The position numbers were made by a program, and so were the translations under genes. Shown in pieces: positions 1 to 8,724 of a stretch of 64,000 bases of DNA. The number at the start of each line of letters is the position of its first letter. Within the stretch, counting starts at the first letter, position 1. The notes under the pieces are model-generated. The model saw nothing but the letters and a program-made list of their open reading frames with translations. It had not been told where the DNA came from and ran no database searches. Origin of the DNA: an uncultured Bacteroidia bacterium (lineage in GTDB: Bacteria; Bacteroidota; Bacteroidia; Bacteroidales; UBA932); NCBI GenBank assembly GCA_902788095.1, contig CADAIT010000004.1, forward strand, positions 101,661 through 165,660. The letters run 5' to 3'.

Positions 1-659
1 GGATTATATTTGCCAGGAATAATTGCTCTATATAAACCATAAAGCTTATCCAAATAGTCCTGACTGTAGGAATTGAGTATTTGCCGTTGACTTTCTTCTT
101 TGCCAGCTAGTATTTTTGCTTCCGAACTACCGGATTCACTAAGCATAATAGCAACATCCAAAACGTCGAGATCCAAGATGGTTCTTGCTGCAAGATGAAA
201 TTGCTTGAAACTATTCTTTAATGCAGGAACATGCATGAAATGGCTTCCCGAGACCGGGATATTAAATAGTATAGTTCCGTCCTGCTTCTCTATCTTGATA
301 TTGGAAATAAAGCCATTTCCCAATGCTCCTCCACGAATAGAAAGTGAAGTAGTTACAGTATCATCCAAATAGATGGAATACTTCTCCCAAGAGATGGTAA
401 TAACCTTATCTTTGGAAGATGAATGAACGGCATTGCTAAAAGTCCCCAGCGTTTGAATTGGGAACTTGGAAAAGTCAATCTTTGAACCAATGACTGGGGT
501 TTTGCGCTCAAAAAACGCCTTTAATAAAAAAAGAGACTTGACGAAAGAACTTTTTCCGGAGCTATTGCAGCCGACAAGAAAAGTTAATGGAGAAATCTCA
601 ATCCGAGCGCCTTTCTTGTCAAATGCCCTGAAATTCTTGATTGTATAGTTTGTATTCAT
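1..659 (-). CDS. AAA-family ATPase, N-terminal part (runs off the window)
   Basis: The minus frame opens with MNTNYTIKNFRAFDKKG at base 659 and stays open to the window edge (219 codons). It has the layout of the OLD/RecF-like AAA ATPases: a short beta hairpin, then a Walker A at residues ~30-38 (GCNSSGKSS), followed by a long insert before the Walker B, which lies outside the window. Proteins of this kind bind ATP and often act in DNA repair or phage defence, frequently with a nuclease partner. A TATCTTTG promoter box lies just upstream. The subfamily cannot be fixed without the C-terminus. Confidence 0.8.
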   Translation of the reverse strand, partial: MNTNYTIKNFRAFDKKGARIEISPLTFLVGCNSSGKSSFVKSLFLLKAFFERKTPVIGSKIDFSKFPIQTLGTFSNAVHSSSKDKVITISWEKYSIYLDDTVTTSLSIRGGALGNGFISNIKIEKQDGTILFNIPVSGSHFMHVPALKNSFKQFHLAARTILDLDVLDVAIMLSESGSSEAKILAGKEESQRQILNSYSQDYLDKLYGLYRAIIPGKYN

Positions 660-677
660 AATCCTTGTTTCCTGATG

Positions 678-685
678 CAAAGATA
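678..685 (-). promoter_or_regulatory. -7 box of the AAA ATPase promoter
   Basis: Read on the minus strand this is TATCTTTG, matching the Bacteroidetes -7 consensus TAnnTTTG, 19 bases before the ATG at 659. A clean -33 TTTG is not evident at the ideal spacing; a TTGC lies near 702-705. Confidence 0.5.
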
Positions 686-886
686 TATATTGGTTGCGAA
701 AGCAATGTTCGCACTAAAGTCATCCTAACAAAGATAATGATTTTTTTTAAGTAACGTTTTTCTTCTTTTGGTGATGAAGCAACAAGAAGCGCATCAGCTT
801 AAAGATAGCGAAAAAAGCAGATGGAAGTCAAGTATGGTTGACCCCCATCTGCATCAAAGAGAAAAGTCCTCTGCAGAATTATGTGA

Positions 887-1204
887 TTAATATTTGAACA
901 CCCAAATAGTTTTACCAAAGACTCCTTTTTTGAAAGGACTTTTTTTAATAAAACTATGTCTGGAGAAGTAATACGATTCTATCCACCATCTCATCCGTTT
1001 CTCGGTTAAATCAGACATAATTTCAGCATATTCAATAGGACAAAGCCGTTGCAATTTATCAGCAAAGGCATCAACAGTAAAGCAAGGTTTTAACTCTCGC
1101 TTTAATAACGGATACTTCTCTTCAAGAAGCTGTTTAAATTTTGAATATTTTCCCATTGGAAAACAGTTTAAATGTAATATGGTGTAAGTCGCTCTTTTCT
1201 TCAA
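887..1204 (-). CDS. Small hypothetical protein
   Basis: A 105-residue basic, aromatic-rich protein starting MKKRATYTILHLNCF. I do not recognise a family. It has no signal peptide or obvious membrane segment. The middle (KYSKFKQLLEEKYPLL) looks helical and the C-terminus is Lys/Phe-rich. It stands alone between the AAA ATPase and a repeat-rich intergenic block and is AT-rich like the accessory DNA elsewhere in the window. Real coding is plausible from the codon pattern but unproven. Confidence 0.5.
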   Translation of the reverse strand: MKKRATYTILHLNCFPMGKYSKFKQLLEEKYPLLKRELKPCFTVDAFADKLQRLCPIEYAEIMSDLTEKRMRWWIESYYFSRHSFIKKSPFKKGVFGKTIWVFKY

Positions 1205-1472
1205 AACAAGACGCGCGACCTTTACATCATTGTTTTGATGATGATTATTATTGTTTATAACAGTAACACCAAATTAAAAAGGTCGAGAAAGACCTGTATC
1301 ATAAAAACAGAGGGACTTTACCTCGCATAATGCAAGATAGCATTTTTAATTGAAAAAACAAAAAATATAACAGAAGCCGCCGTTGATTTCAATTGCGCCT
1401 CGCCTCTGTTCTACAAAAACGGCTTTTGGAACATTCTGGCTGTCGAAGCGAGAAGATCAGGAGGAAGGGATA

Positions 1473-1974
1473 CCCTCCGGAGGGCTTGTGCACCCCCGCA
1501 CGAGGGCAGGGGGCGGGGCCCGTTGATTTTTGGATATTTGGCCGAAGCTTGCTTCGAGGCAAATGTTCAAAAAGCAATGGGGGGGGCCGGAGTGGAGCGC
1601 GAAGCGCGGAACGGAGTCCCTCCGGAGGGTATCCCTTCCTCCGGCATAATCGCACCCGCGGCGGCATCACCGCCCAATGCTGCCGTCATGGGTCCAAAGA
1701 ATGGGACGATGGCAGCAAAAAACGCCTTAAACGCTGTCATGGGTCCAAAAGATGGGACGATGACAGCACTCAAGAGCTACGGCGCCCGTTTATTCCCAAA
1801 GGGGCTCTCCGAATGTCAACGCGGCAAGAGGAACGGACGCCCTCCGGAGGGTTTGTGCACCCTGCGAGAGCAAGGGGCGGCCCCAAAGGAAAAGCACGGC
1901 CGATGGCGAAGCCATGGCTGTGCTTGAACACATGGGAGGGAGGGCCAGACCGCGGAACGAAGTCCCTCCGGAGA
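1473..1974. repeat. Interspersed CCCTCCGGAGGG palindromes
   Basis: The 12-base perfect palindrome CCCTCCGGAGGG occurs at 1473-1484, 1618-1629 and 1840-1851, with a decayed copy at about 1964-1974. Flanks are shared between copies: GGGATA/TATCCC at the first two and CTTGTGCACCC/TTTGTGCACCC at the first and third. Copies one and two sit in opposite orientation. This looks like a family of short mobile or structural intergenic repeats; no transposase is near. Confidence 0.75.
1679..1767. repeat. Two tandem hairpin-forming repeats
   Basis: Unit 1 (1679-1716) and unit 2 (1733-1767) share the core ATGGGTCCAAA(A)GA(A)TGGGACGATG. Each is closed by an inverted repeat, GCTGCC...GGCAGC in unit 1 and GCTGTCAT...ATGACAGC in unit 2. 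The base change in one arm is matched by a compensating change in the other arm of the same unit, which suggests that the stem is maintained. Confidence 0.65.
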
Positions 1975-1975
1975 C

Positions 1976-3601
1976 CTACTTGATCAGATTCCCCAGGATG
2001 CTGCGGGTGAGCTCCTTAGTGAGGGTGCTGGTGGCGCTCCGGGTGGCCTTGGTGACGGCTTTTTTGGTGGTGGAAGTCTTGGACGAGGACTTCTTGCCGG
2101 TGATGGCGTCGGCGGCAGCGGCAGCGGCCACGCCGGTGAAGGCCGTCAGGACACTCTTCAGCACCTTGGAAGCAATGCTGTTCTTGGCTTTCTTGGCGCG
2201 TTCCTTCTCCTCCTTTTCTTTCTCCTTGGCGGCGCGGGCCGCTTCCTTGGCCTCGAGGGCAGCCTGCTTTTCGGCTTCCTCGGCGGCCTCAATCTCGGCC
2301 TTCTGGCGTTCTGCCTCCAGGGTGGCGGCAGTAATGAGCTCGTAGGCGCTCTCGCGGTCAACCACATGGTCGTATCGGCCGTACAGGCGGCTGCGCTTGA
2401 TAAGCTCCGCCCGCTGGTCTTCGGTAATGGCGCCTATCTGGCTCAGCGGGAAGAGAATCTTGGCCCGCTCCACGATGGAAGGCGTACCCTTTTCGTCCAG
2501 GAAAGAAACCAGGGCTTCGCCGGTGCCCAACTCCAGCAAGGTATCATACGTCTTGAAGGAAGGGTTGGGGCGGAAGGTATCGGCCGCCACCTTCACGGCT
2601 TTCTGGTCCTGCGGCGAATAGGCGCGGAGAGCGTGCTGCACACGGTTGCCCAGCTGTCCCAGGATGTTGGAAGGGATGTCGGTGGGGCTCTGTGTAATGA
2701 AGTATATGCCCACGCCCTTGGAGCGGATGAGCCGGATTACCTGCTCAATCTTGTCCGTGAGGGCCTTGGAGGTGCCTTCGAACAGCATGTGCGCCTCGTC
2801 GAAGAAGAACACCAGTTTGGGAAGGTCCATGTCGCCCACCTCGGGCAGGGTGGCATAGAGCTCCGACAGCAGCCACAGCAGGAAGGTGGAATAGAGCTTG
2901 GGCTGGAGCATCAGGCGGTCGGCGGCCAGCACGTTCATGATGCCCTTGCCGGCCTCGCACTGCAGGAGGTCGTAAATGTCGAAATCGGGCTCGCCGAAGA
3001 ACTTCTCCGCCCCCTGGTTTTCCAGGGCCAGCAGCGCGCGCTGAATGGCACCCACCGAGGCCGATGTCACATTGCCGTACTTCGTGGTGTATTCCGCAGC
3101 GTTCTGCCCCACGAAATTGAGCATGGCCCGGAGGTCTTTCAAATCGATGAGCAGCAGGCCGTTGTCGTCGGCGATGCGGAAGACGATGTTGAGCACGCCC
3201 GTCTGGGTTTCATTGAGGTCCATCAGGCGGCCCAGCATGTCCGGACCCATGCGGGAGATGGTGCTGCGCATGGGGTGTCCCTGCTCCCCGTACACATCGA
3301 AAAAGCGTACCGGACAAGGCTGGAACTGCGGGTCGGAGATGCCGAACTCCGGCAGGCGTTTCTCGATGAAACCGGAGAGTTTTCCGGCCTGGGAGATGCC
3401 GCTGAGGTCTCCCTTCATGTCGGCCATGAAGCAGGGGATGCCGGCCTGGCAGAAGGTCTCCGCCAACACCTGCAGGGTGACGGTTTTACCGGTACCGGTG
3501 GCACCTGCGATAAGTCCATGTCGATTGATCATCTTTCCCACCAGGGAAAGCGGTCCGTTCTCGGAATGGGCCACATACAGCCCGCGTTCTTTGTCCAGCA
3601 T
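1976..3601 (-). CDS. HerA-like helicase / DUF853 (YjgR-type) ATPase
   Basis: A 541-residue FtsK/HerA-superfamily ATPase. The Walker A is GATGTGKT at residues 33-40, the Walker B is in LVFFFDEAHMLF, and there is an arginine/sensor region after FITQSPTDIP. The DUF853 hallmarks ADMKGDLSGI and MRSTISRMGP are visible. The last ~130 residues are a Lys/Glu/Ala-rich coiled coil and basic tail, as in YjgR proteins. The cellular role of the family is not settled; DNA or protein translocation is assumed from the fold. It ends 3 bases from the carbon-starvation gene start region, so the two may be co-transcribed. Confidence 0.88.
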   Translation of the reverse strand: MLDKERGLYVAHSENGPLSLVGKMINRHGLIAGATGTGKTVTLQVLAETFCQAGIPCFMADMKGDLSGISQAGKLSGFIEKRLPEFGISDPQFQPCPVRFFDVYGEQGHPMRSTISRMGPDMLGRLMDLNETQTGVLNIVFRIADDNGLLLIDLKDLRAMLNFVGQNAAEYTTKYGNVTSASVGAIQRALLALENQGAEKFFGEPDFDIYDLLQCEAGKGIMNVLAADRLMLQPKLYSTFLLWLLSELYATLPEVGDMDLPKLVFFFDEAHMLFEGTSKALTDKIEQVIRLIRSKGVGIYFITQSPTDIPSNILGQLGNRVQHALRAYSPQDQKAVKVAADTFRPNPSFKTYDTLLELGTGEALVSFLDEKGTPSIVERAKILFPLSQIGAITEDQRAELIKRSRLYGRYDHVVDRESAYELITAATLEAERQKAEIEAAEEAEKQAALEAKEAARAAKEKEKEEKERAKKAKNSIASKVLKSVLTAFTGVAAAAAADAITGKKSSSKTSTTKKAVTKATRSATSTLTKELTRSILGNLIK

Positions 3602-3604
3602 AAA

Positions 3605-5062
3605 CTATTTTCTATTAATTCGATAATTCCATAAATAAAAGCCCGGAACAGCCAGGATGGCCGATGCAGCCGCAATCCAGGGCGTATATTCCTGCGGCAG
3701 GCCCAGGCCGATTTTGTCCACCAGGATGAACGTGATGCACACGGAGGTCATGAACAGCGCCGGGAAAAACGTCACCAGGTACCAGGCGCCCTTCTTTTCC
3801 TTCTCCAGATACGTGGTAGCAGTCCAGAGCATGATGGCGGCCAGTGTCTGGTTGCTCCAGCCGAAGTAGCGCCAAATCACGTTGAAACCGTTGGCATCGG
3901 AGATATTGTACCACAGCAGGAAGGCCGACAGCGCAAAGAGCGGAATGGCCAGCACAAGCCGGCTGGATAGTTTTTTCTGAGGCAGGTGCAGGAAGTCGGC
4001 GATGATGAGGCGGGCGCTGCGGAAAGCCGTATCGCCGGAGGTGACAGGGGCCGCCACGACGCCCATTATGGCCAGAATGCCACCCACGATGCCCAGCCAA
4101 CCCTGCGAAACTTTGGTGACCACAGTGGGGGCCGATGCCGTCAAGTCCGAACCCACCTGGGCGGCACCGCCGTCGAAGAAGAACCAGGAGCTCACAGCCG
4201 CCCAAATCAGGGCCACCAGGCCCTCCGTAATCATCGCACCGTAGAAGATGGGGCGGCCCAGTTTTTCATTGTCCATGCAACGGGCCATCATCGGGCTCTG
4301 GGTGGCGTGGAAGCCGGAAATGGCCCCGCAGGCGATGGTGATGAACAGGCAGGGGAAAATGGGCTGGTCCTTGAGCCCCGCCTTATCCTGCCAGCCGGTC
4401 AGGCCGTCCCAGATTTCGGGCAGTTGCGGCCATTTGACAAACAGGCACACCATGAGCGCCACGGCCATAAACAACAGTGCCACGGCAAAGACCGGATAAA
4501 TTTTGCCGATCACTTTGTCGATGGGCAGCAGGGTGGCGATGATATAATAAAGGAAGATAATTCCGACCCAGAGCATGATGGACCGGGAGGTGCCGTCGCC
4601 GGCCATATCGCCCAGAATAAGCGCGGGGCTATAGACGAAAACGGTGCCCACCAATGCCAGCAGGATAATGGAGAAAATGAGCATCACAACCTTGGTGGCC
4701 TTGCTCATATAGTCCCCCACCAGTTCAGGAACGCCTACGCCATCGCGTCTGAGGGACATCATTCCTACCATATAATCATGTACGGCACCGGCGAAAATGC
4801 AGCCGAAAACAATCCACAGGTAGCTGGAAGGGCCGAACTTGGCCCCCATGATGGCGCCGAAGATGGGACCCGTCCCGGCGATGTTGAGGAACTGGACCAT
4901 AAACACCCGCCAGGAGGGCATCCGGATGAAGTCCACGCCGTCGGCCTTGGTGACGGCCGGCGTGGGACGCTTGGGGTCCGGGCCGAACATCCGCTCTACG
5001 AAAGCGCCGTAAAAGACATATCCCAGGATGAGAGCGAGGATGCTGATAAGAAATGAGTACAT
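3605..5062 (-). CDS. cstA: CstA-family carbon starvation / peptide or pyruvate transporter
   Basis: A 485-residue polytopic membrane protein starting MYSFLISILALILGYVFYG. Family signatures include the early FGPDPKRPTPA, FLNIAGTGPIFGAIMGA and VHDYMVGMMSLRRDG blocks and a later SGFHATQSPMMARC. It is the shorter form usual in Bacteroidetes (E. coli CstA has ~700 residues). The family imports peptides or pyruvate when carbon is limiting; which substrate applies here cannot be read from the sequence. It is followed by the HerA-like gene. A dispersed repeat lies directly upstream, so its promoter is either inside that repeat or shared with the rsmD group. Confidence 0.88.
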   Translation of the reverse strand: MYSFLISILALILGYVFYGAFVERMFGPDPKRPTPAVTKADGVDFIRMPSWRVFMVQFLNIAGTGPIFGAIMGAKFGPSSYLWIVFGCIFAGAVHDYMVGMMSLRRDGVGVPELVGDYMSKATKVVMLIFSIILLALVGTVFVYSPALILGDMAGDGTSRSIMLWVGIIFLYYIIATLLPIDKVIGKIYPVFAVALLFMAVALMVCLFVKWPQLPEIWDGLTGWQDKAGLKDQPIFPCLFITIACGAISGFHATQSPMMARCMDNEKLGRPIFYGAMITEGLVALIWAAVSSWFFFDGGAAQVGSDLTASAPTVVTKVSQGWLGIVGGILAIMGVVAAPVTSGDTAFRSARLIIADFLHLPQKKLSSRLVLAIPLFALSAFLLWYNISDANGFNVIWRYFGWSNQTLAAIMLWTATTYLEKEKKGAWYLVTFFPALFMTSVCITFILVDKIGLGLPQEYTPWIAAASAILAVPGFYLWNYRINRK

Positions 5063-5108
5063 AGATTCTTCGCTTTGCTATAGATTCTTCGCTTTGCTCA
5101 GAATGACA
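5063..5108. repeat. Dispersed intergenic repeat, tandem pair
   Basis: Two head-to-tail copies of a motif starting AGATTCTTCGCTTTGCT (5063-5079 and 5082-5108); the second continues into CAGAATGACA. The same motif recurs at 11146-11172 and, inverted, at 62151-62195. It sits exactly between stop and start of neighbouring genes each time. Confidence 0.8.
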
Positions 5109-5639
5109 TTATTCAAAAAAACTGAAATGTACGCGGCCATAACTGCGCTCCTTTACAAAACGGGGATGGTCCGCAAAAGAATGTTCTCCGCCGTGTTCCA
5201 GGATGAAATAGCGTTCGGGGTGCAGGATGCCCGCCGCAAACACCAGGTCCGGCAGGTTCTCCAATCCCTCCAGGGCATACGGCGGGTCGGCAAATACCAC
5301 GTCGAATTTTTCCCGGCAGATGGGCAGGAAATCGAAGACGTTGTCCCGCACCATCGTCACATTGGACAGCCCCAGCCGCTGCGCCTCCGTCTTGATGAAC
5401 GAGGCGTTTTCCCGGGCCATCTCCACGCAATATACACGTGCGGCCCCACGGGAAGCGAACTCGAAGGCGATGGAGCCGGTGCCGCCAAAGAGATCCAGCA
5501 CCTTGAGGTCCTCGAACTCGTACTCGTTGTCCAGGATGTTGAACAGGCCCTCCTTGGCAAAGTCCGTGGTGGGACGGGCTTTGTAGCCGGGCGGCGGGAC
5601 TATCGTCTTCCCTTTCAGCTTTCCTCCGATAATCCTCAT
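5109..5639 (-). CDS. rsmD: 16S rRNA (guanine(966)-N(2))-methyltransferase RsmD
   Basis: A 176-residue SAM-dependent methyltransferase that modifies G966 of 16S rRNA. It begins with the family start MRIIGGKLKGKTI and has RPTTDFAKEGLFNIL, the SAM-binding LDLFGGTGSIAFE and the catalytic DPPY (VVFADPPY). A longer upstream in-frame start exists at 5813, but it lies inside the upstream gene and lacks homology, so ATG 5639 is chosen. The start overlaps the stop of the DUF3822 gene (ATGA), indicating translational coupling. Confidence 0.93.
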   Translation of the reverse strand: MRIIGGKLKGKTIVPPPGYKARPTTDFAKEGLFNILDNEYEFEDLKVLDLFGGTGSIAFEFASRGAARVYCVEMARENASFIKTEAQRLGLSNVTMVRDNVFDFLPICREKFDVVFADPPYALEGLENLPDLVFAAGILHPERYFILEHGGEHSFADHPRFVKERSYGRVHFSFFE

Positions 5640-6325
5640 AGCTGCACCACCCCCTTGAAGTAACGGTACAGCGACATTTCCGCTTCCTCGGTCAGGGGCG
5701 TGCGGAAGCACACCGTGGACACTTCCGGATTTAATTGTAAACGCTTCAGGCTCAGAAAAATAAAATACTCCGCCGTGGTGAAGTCCGGTGCGGCGAACAC
5801 ATTGGCCAGGCACAGGCTCTTGCCTTGGGCGATGACCAGATGCAGCCAGCCGTCGGCCCAGGAAGCCACAATTTTGTTGTATTCCGACAAACTCTCCAGG
5901 CTCCGCAGCAAATAATACATCTCGGGAAGGACACGGACGGGGGTTCCGGACGCAGGAAGAACCGTCTGGGCGATTACCCGCGACAAGGACTCGCCTATCG
6001 TATTGGAAAACACCAGCACGGCGGCCATCCCGGGCAGGTCCACCGACTCCACATAATCGCCTTCCTCCAATGCCGCCACTTCCGAAAGGGCGGTACGCGC
6101 GGCACCGGGGTTGTAGAAACCTTCGGGGACAAGAGCCACCTTGGGCGTCAGGAGAGAGACCTCCACCTCACTGTAGCGACGCTGGAACTCCGGCGTGGTG
6201 AACAGGCGTTCGGCCCCCATCCAGGGAGAGCGGTGCTCTTCCTGTTCCGTACGGGTCCTAAAAGAATATCCACTCAAGGAAACTTGAATGGATATTCCTG
6301 AATATGAGGTATGCGTCCTGTCCAT
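5636..6325 (-). CDS. DUF3822 family protein
   Basis: A 229-residue protein with the N-terminal pattern SIQVSLSGYSFRT typical of DUF3822, a Bacteroidetes family found next to rsmD. The fold resembles a paired actin/ASKHA-type protein (LHLVIAQGKSLCLANVF...TTAEYFIFLSLKRLQLNPE), which I infer rather than prove. The role is unknown; conserved linkage to rsmD suggests a link to ribosome biogenesis. It ends with an ATGA overlap into rsmD and starts 6 bases after the upstream membrane protein. Confidence 0.85.
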   Translation of the reverse strand: MDRTHTSYSGISIQVSLSGYSFRTRTEQEEHRSPWMGAERLFTTPEFQRRYSEVEVSLLTPKVALVPEGFYNPGAARTALSEVAALEEGDYVESVDLPGMAAVLVFSNTIGESLSRVIAQTVLPASGTPVRVLPEMYYLLRSLESLSEYNKIVASWADGWLHLVIAQGKSLCLANVFAAPDFTTAEYFIFLSLKRLQLNPEVSTVCFRTPLTEEAEMSLYRYFKGVVQL

Positions 6326-6331
6326 GGGGGA

Positions 6332-7033
6332 CTATTCCCAGTTACCGGCGTTGTTGTTGGGAGCGGTTATGCTGCCCACCTGCAAGCCTTCGTACTTGTT
6401 CTGGTCCCGGCACTCGGCATCCTTGTTGATACGGAGCTGGTTATCCATGCCTTTGCACAGGGCCTTGTAAGGCATGCGGGCCTCGAACAGGGGAACCTGC
6501 ACACCGGAGACGGTCTTGATGGTGGATTCCATTTCCGTAAGCTGTTTGCCGGAGAAAGGAATATAGAACAGGGAGTCCACGCAGAAGTCCGGGCGGCTGC
6601 GGAAGAGGGTGTCCTTCACGGGAATTTCCGTAACGGTGGAGAACACCACCTTGGTGCCGGCGAGATATGCTTCCATCATTTTGGCGGTCAGTTCCTGGGG
6701 TTTGAGCTTCTTGTTGGCCTTCTTGATGGCTTCCGTGTTGGCAACTGCGACGGAGTCGTCGTTGGAGCCAATCTGCATCACGATGTCCATCTTGCCGGTT
6801 TCGTAGAACATCTTGAGGGAGTCCACGGAGGGGCTGAAACGACCGTTGACGCTCTTGAAGGCTACCTGAAGGGTACGGATGTCCTTGAGGCGCTGGATAC
6901 CCACCTCCGAGCGTGCTTTGAGTTCGTTGTTGAATTTGACAGGCTTCTGGACACTTTTTACAATGACCCAGGCAAGCAGGCAGATAAGGGCGGCCAGAGC
7001 AATTTCGATACCGATTTTTAAACCTTTGTTCAT
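6332..7033 (-). CDS. Membrane-anchored hypothetical protein of the rsmD operon
   Basis: 233 residues: one N-terminal membrane segment (residues ~6-27, IGIEIALAALICLLAWVIV), then a soluble periplasmic domain with several charged helices and two cysteines. No named domain recognised. It is the first gene of a three-gene unit with DUF3822 and rsmD (6-base gap, then ATGA overlap). A good promoter lies upstream at 7068-7075. Confidence 0.75.
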   Translation of the reverse strand: MNKGLKIGIEIALAALICLLAWVIVKSVQKPVKFNNELKARSEVGIQRLKDIRTLQVAFKSVNGRFSPSVDSLKMFYETGKMDIVMQIGSNDDSVAVANTEAIKKANKKLKPQELTAKMMEAYLAGTKVVFSTVTEIPVKDTLFRSRPDFCVDSLFYIPFSGKQLTEMESTIKTVSGVQVPLFEARMPYKALCKGMDNQLRINKDAECRDQNKYEGLQVGSITAPNNNAGNWE

Positions 7034-7067
7034 TATTTTAGTGTTTTATAATTTCTCAAACTTCCGA

Positions 7068-7075
7068 CAAAGTTA
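7068..7075 (-). promoter_or_regulatory. -7 box for the membrane protein-DUF3822-rsmD operon
   Basis: On the minus strand this reads TAACTTTG, matching TAnnTTTG, about 35 bases before the ATG at 7033. A TTGC lies roughly 19-20 bases further upstream at the -33 position. Confidence 0.6.
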
Positions 7076-7108
7076 AAAAAATCATTTCTCAAAAGCAATA
7101 ATCTTTTG

Positions 7109-7116
7109 TAAATTTG
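7109..7116 (+). promoter_or_regulatory. -7 box for the DHH phosphoesterase operon
   Basis: TAAATTTG with CTTTTG just before it. Transcription would start near 7121-7124, which rules out the upstream TTG at 7114 as start codon and supports ATG 7138. It is divergent from the promoter at 7068-7075. Confidence 0.65.
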
Positions 7117-7137
7117 CCATCGCAAATCATTAAGTGC

Positions 7138-8157
7138 ATGGAGCAAGTGAGTCAGGACAACATCCGGGCCTTCCGGTCTGCCATACAGGAATCCGGGCGG
7201 ATTGCCGTGGTGGGGCATACCCATCCGGACGGCGACGCCCTCGGTGCCTGCACGGCCATGGCGCTCTGGCTCTCGGCCGCCGGAAAAACGGTCGCCTGCG
7301 TGCTGCCGGACACTCCGGCCGACAATCTGCAGTTCATCCTGTCCCCGGACATCCTTTACCTGTGCAACGACGCCGACGCACCTGCCGCGCAGGAGTGCAT
7401 CCGCTCGTGCGACCTGGTCATCCAGCTGGACTGCAACAGTTTCTCCCGCACGGAAGGGCTGGAGGCAGCCCTCAAAGCCTCGCCGGCCCGCAAAATTCTC
7501 ATCGACCATCACCTGAATCCGGACCGGGACAGTTTCGACCTGGTGTTTTCCACGCCGGAGATTTCCAGCGCGTCGGAGTTCCTTTACTGGGTGCTGAAGG
7601 CCGCGGGAGGAGCCGTTACGGAGGCCATCGGCACGGCGCTGATGACCGGGATGACCACCGACACCAACAACTTCGCCAACTCCGTGTTCCCGTCCACCTT
7701 CCAAATGGCGTCGGAACTTGTCGCCCTGGGGGTAAACCGGGACGCCCTGCTGCAGCAGCTCTATAGCAGCTACCGGGAAAACCGGGTCCGCCTGATGGGC
7801 TATATGCAATACGAAGGCCTCCGGGTACTGCCCGGCGGGGCCGCCTACATGATACTCACCAAGGACATCATGACGCGCTTCGACCTCCGCGAAGGCGAGT
7901 CGGAAGGACTTGTCAATGTGCCGCTTTCCATCGGCGCGGTGAAACTGAGCGTGCTCCTGAAAGAGGACGACGGCCATTTCCGCGTGTCGGTACGCTCCAA
8001 GAAAGGGACCTCCGCCCAGGAGCTGGCCCTGCGCTTCTTCCACGGCGGCGGGCACGAGAACGCCGCGGGCGGCAAAGTGTTCATCGGCACGGACATTCCG
8101 GACGCCGGCGCAGCGGAATCCTATGTACAGAATGCCCTTAAAACCTTTTTGGCATGA
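7138..8157 (+). CDS. DHH-family phosphoesterase (NrnA-like nanoRNase / pAp phosphatase)
   Basis: 339 residues. The DHH domain has the metal-binding HTHPDGDALG motif (residues ~27-36), LDCNSFSR, and the family-naming DHH in ILIDHHLNPD. The C-terminal DHHA1 domain carries the GGGHENAAGG signature. NrnA-type enzymes degrade 2-5 nt RNA remnants and dephosphorylate pAp. ATG 7138 is chosen because the upstream TTG lies inside the promoter box. It overlaps the next lipoprotein gene by ATGA, and a run of six same-strand genes follows. Confidence 0.9.
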   Translation: MEQVSQDNIRAFRSAIQESGRIAVVGHTHPDGDALGACTAMALWLSAAGKTVACVLPDTPADNLQFILSPDILYLCNDADAPAAQECIRSCDLVIQLDCNSFSRTEGLEAALKASPARKILIDHHLNPDRDSFDLVFSTPEISSASEFLYWVLKAAGGAVTEAIGTALMTGMTTDTNNFANSVFPSTFQMASELVALGVNRDALLQQLYSSYRENRVRLMGYMQYEGLRVLPGGAAYMILTKDIMTRFDLREGESEGLVNVPLSIGAVKLSVLLKEDDGHFRVSVRSKKGTSAQELALRFFHGGGHENAAGGKVFIGTDIPDAGAAESYVQNALKTFLA

Positions 8158-8723
8158 AGCGAAGCACCCTCATACCGGTCCTGCTCCTTCTGACGGGCCT
8201 CATTGCAGCCTGCACCAAACAGTCGCTGCAGGCCACCTATGACCGGCAGACCTCCTATATCGACAATTTCGTGGCCGCCCGGATGAAAGCGGATACCAAT
8301 GCCACGCTCACCCGCAACGGCGGCAGCTACCGGCTCACCCTGGCAGACACGCTGGACCGCGTGCTGGGAGAGCGGGATTCCCTGCAGGCCGGCCAGCGCG
8401 TATCCCTGTGGTACGCCTGCTTCACCCTTTCCGGCAACAGCATTTCCACCTCCAACCTGGTAGCCACCAACGTAAAGGAGATAGCGGAAATGGCCCAGTG
8501 GGAGCTGTCCGACAGCACCAACATCTACCGGCTGGATACCGTGGTTGTGGACAAAAAACTGGTGGAAGGCCTGTATCTGGGTTTGCAGGGCGTGCAACAA
8601 TACGACCAGGGCTTTATCCTTTTTACGGGCCAATATGGGTTCGGAAACATTGTGCGGGGCACGATTCCTGCAAGAAGCGCCCTGGTTTACCAATATATGA
8701 TAGAAGAAATACTGAATGACTGA
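8154..8723 (+). CDS. FKBP-type PPIase-like lipoprotein (divergent)
   Basis: A 189-residue predicted lipoprotein with signal peptide and lipobox LIAAC near residue 20. The body resembles Bacteroidales FKBP-type peptidyl-prolyl isomerase lipoproteins: a helical N-terminal part (SYIDNFVAARMKAD) then a short FKBP-like end, IPARSALVYQYMIEEI. The usual central FKBP catalytic aromatic residues are not obvious, so it may be a chaperone without isomerase activity. It lies directly before a second, full FKBP lipoprotein and is coupled to the DHH gene. Confidence 0.7.
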   Translation: MKRSTLIPVLLLLTGLIAACTKQSLQATYDRQTSYIDNFVAARMKADTNATLTRNGGSYRLTLADTLDRVLGERDSLQAGQRVSLWYACFTLSGNSISTSNLVATNVKEIAEMAQWELSDSTNIYRLDTVVVDKKLVEGLYLGLQGVQQYDQGFILFTGQYGFGNIVRGTIPARSALVYQYMIEEILND

Positions 8724-8724
8724 C

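Larger units (their letters stand above)
1205..1975. other. Gene-free, repeat-rich intergenic block
   Basis: About 770 bases without a credible gene. Several reading frames are open on both strands, but they consist of repeat translation and share no family features. The AT-rich left part (1205-1380) gives way to GC-rich DNA packed with short palindromes and two tandem hairpins (listed separately). It separates the AT-rich accessory genes on the left from the GC-rich core. Confidence 0.7.

Noticed and set aside
1393-1983. Long plus-strand ORFs in the 1.4-2.0 kb block
   Set aside because: They are translations of palindromic GC-rich repeats, open in several frames on both strands, with no family features.
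7114-7137. Upstream TTG start for the DHH phosphoesterase
   Set aside because: It falls inside the TAAATTTG promoter box, so it is upstream of the transcript start.
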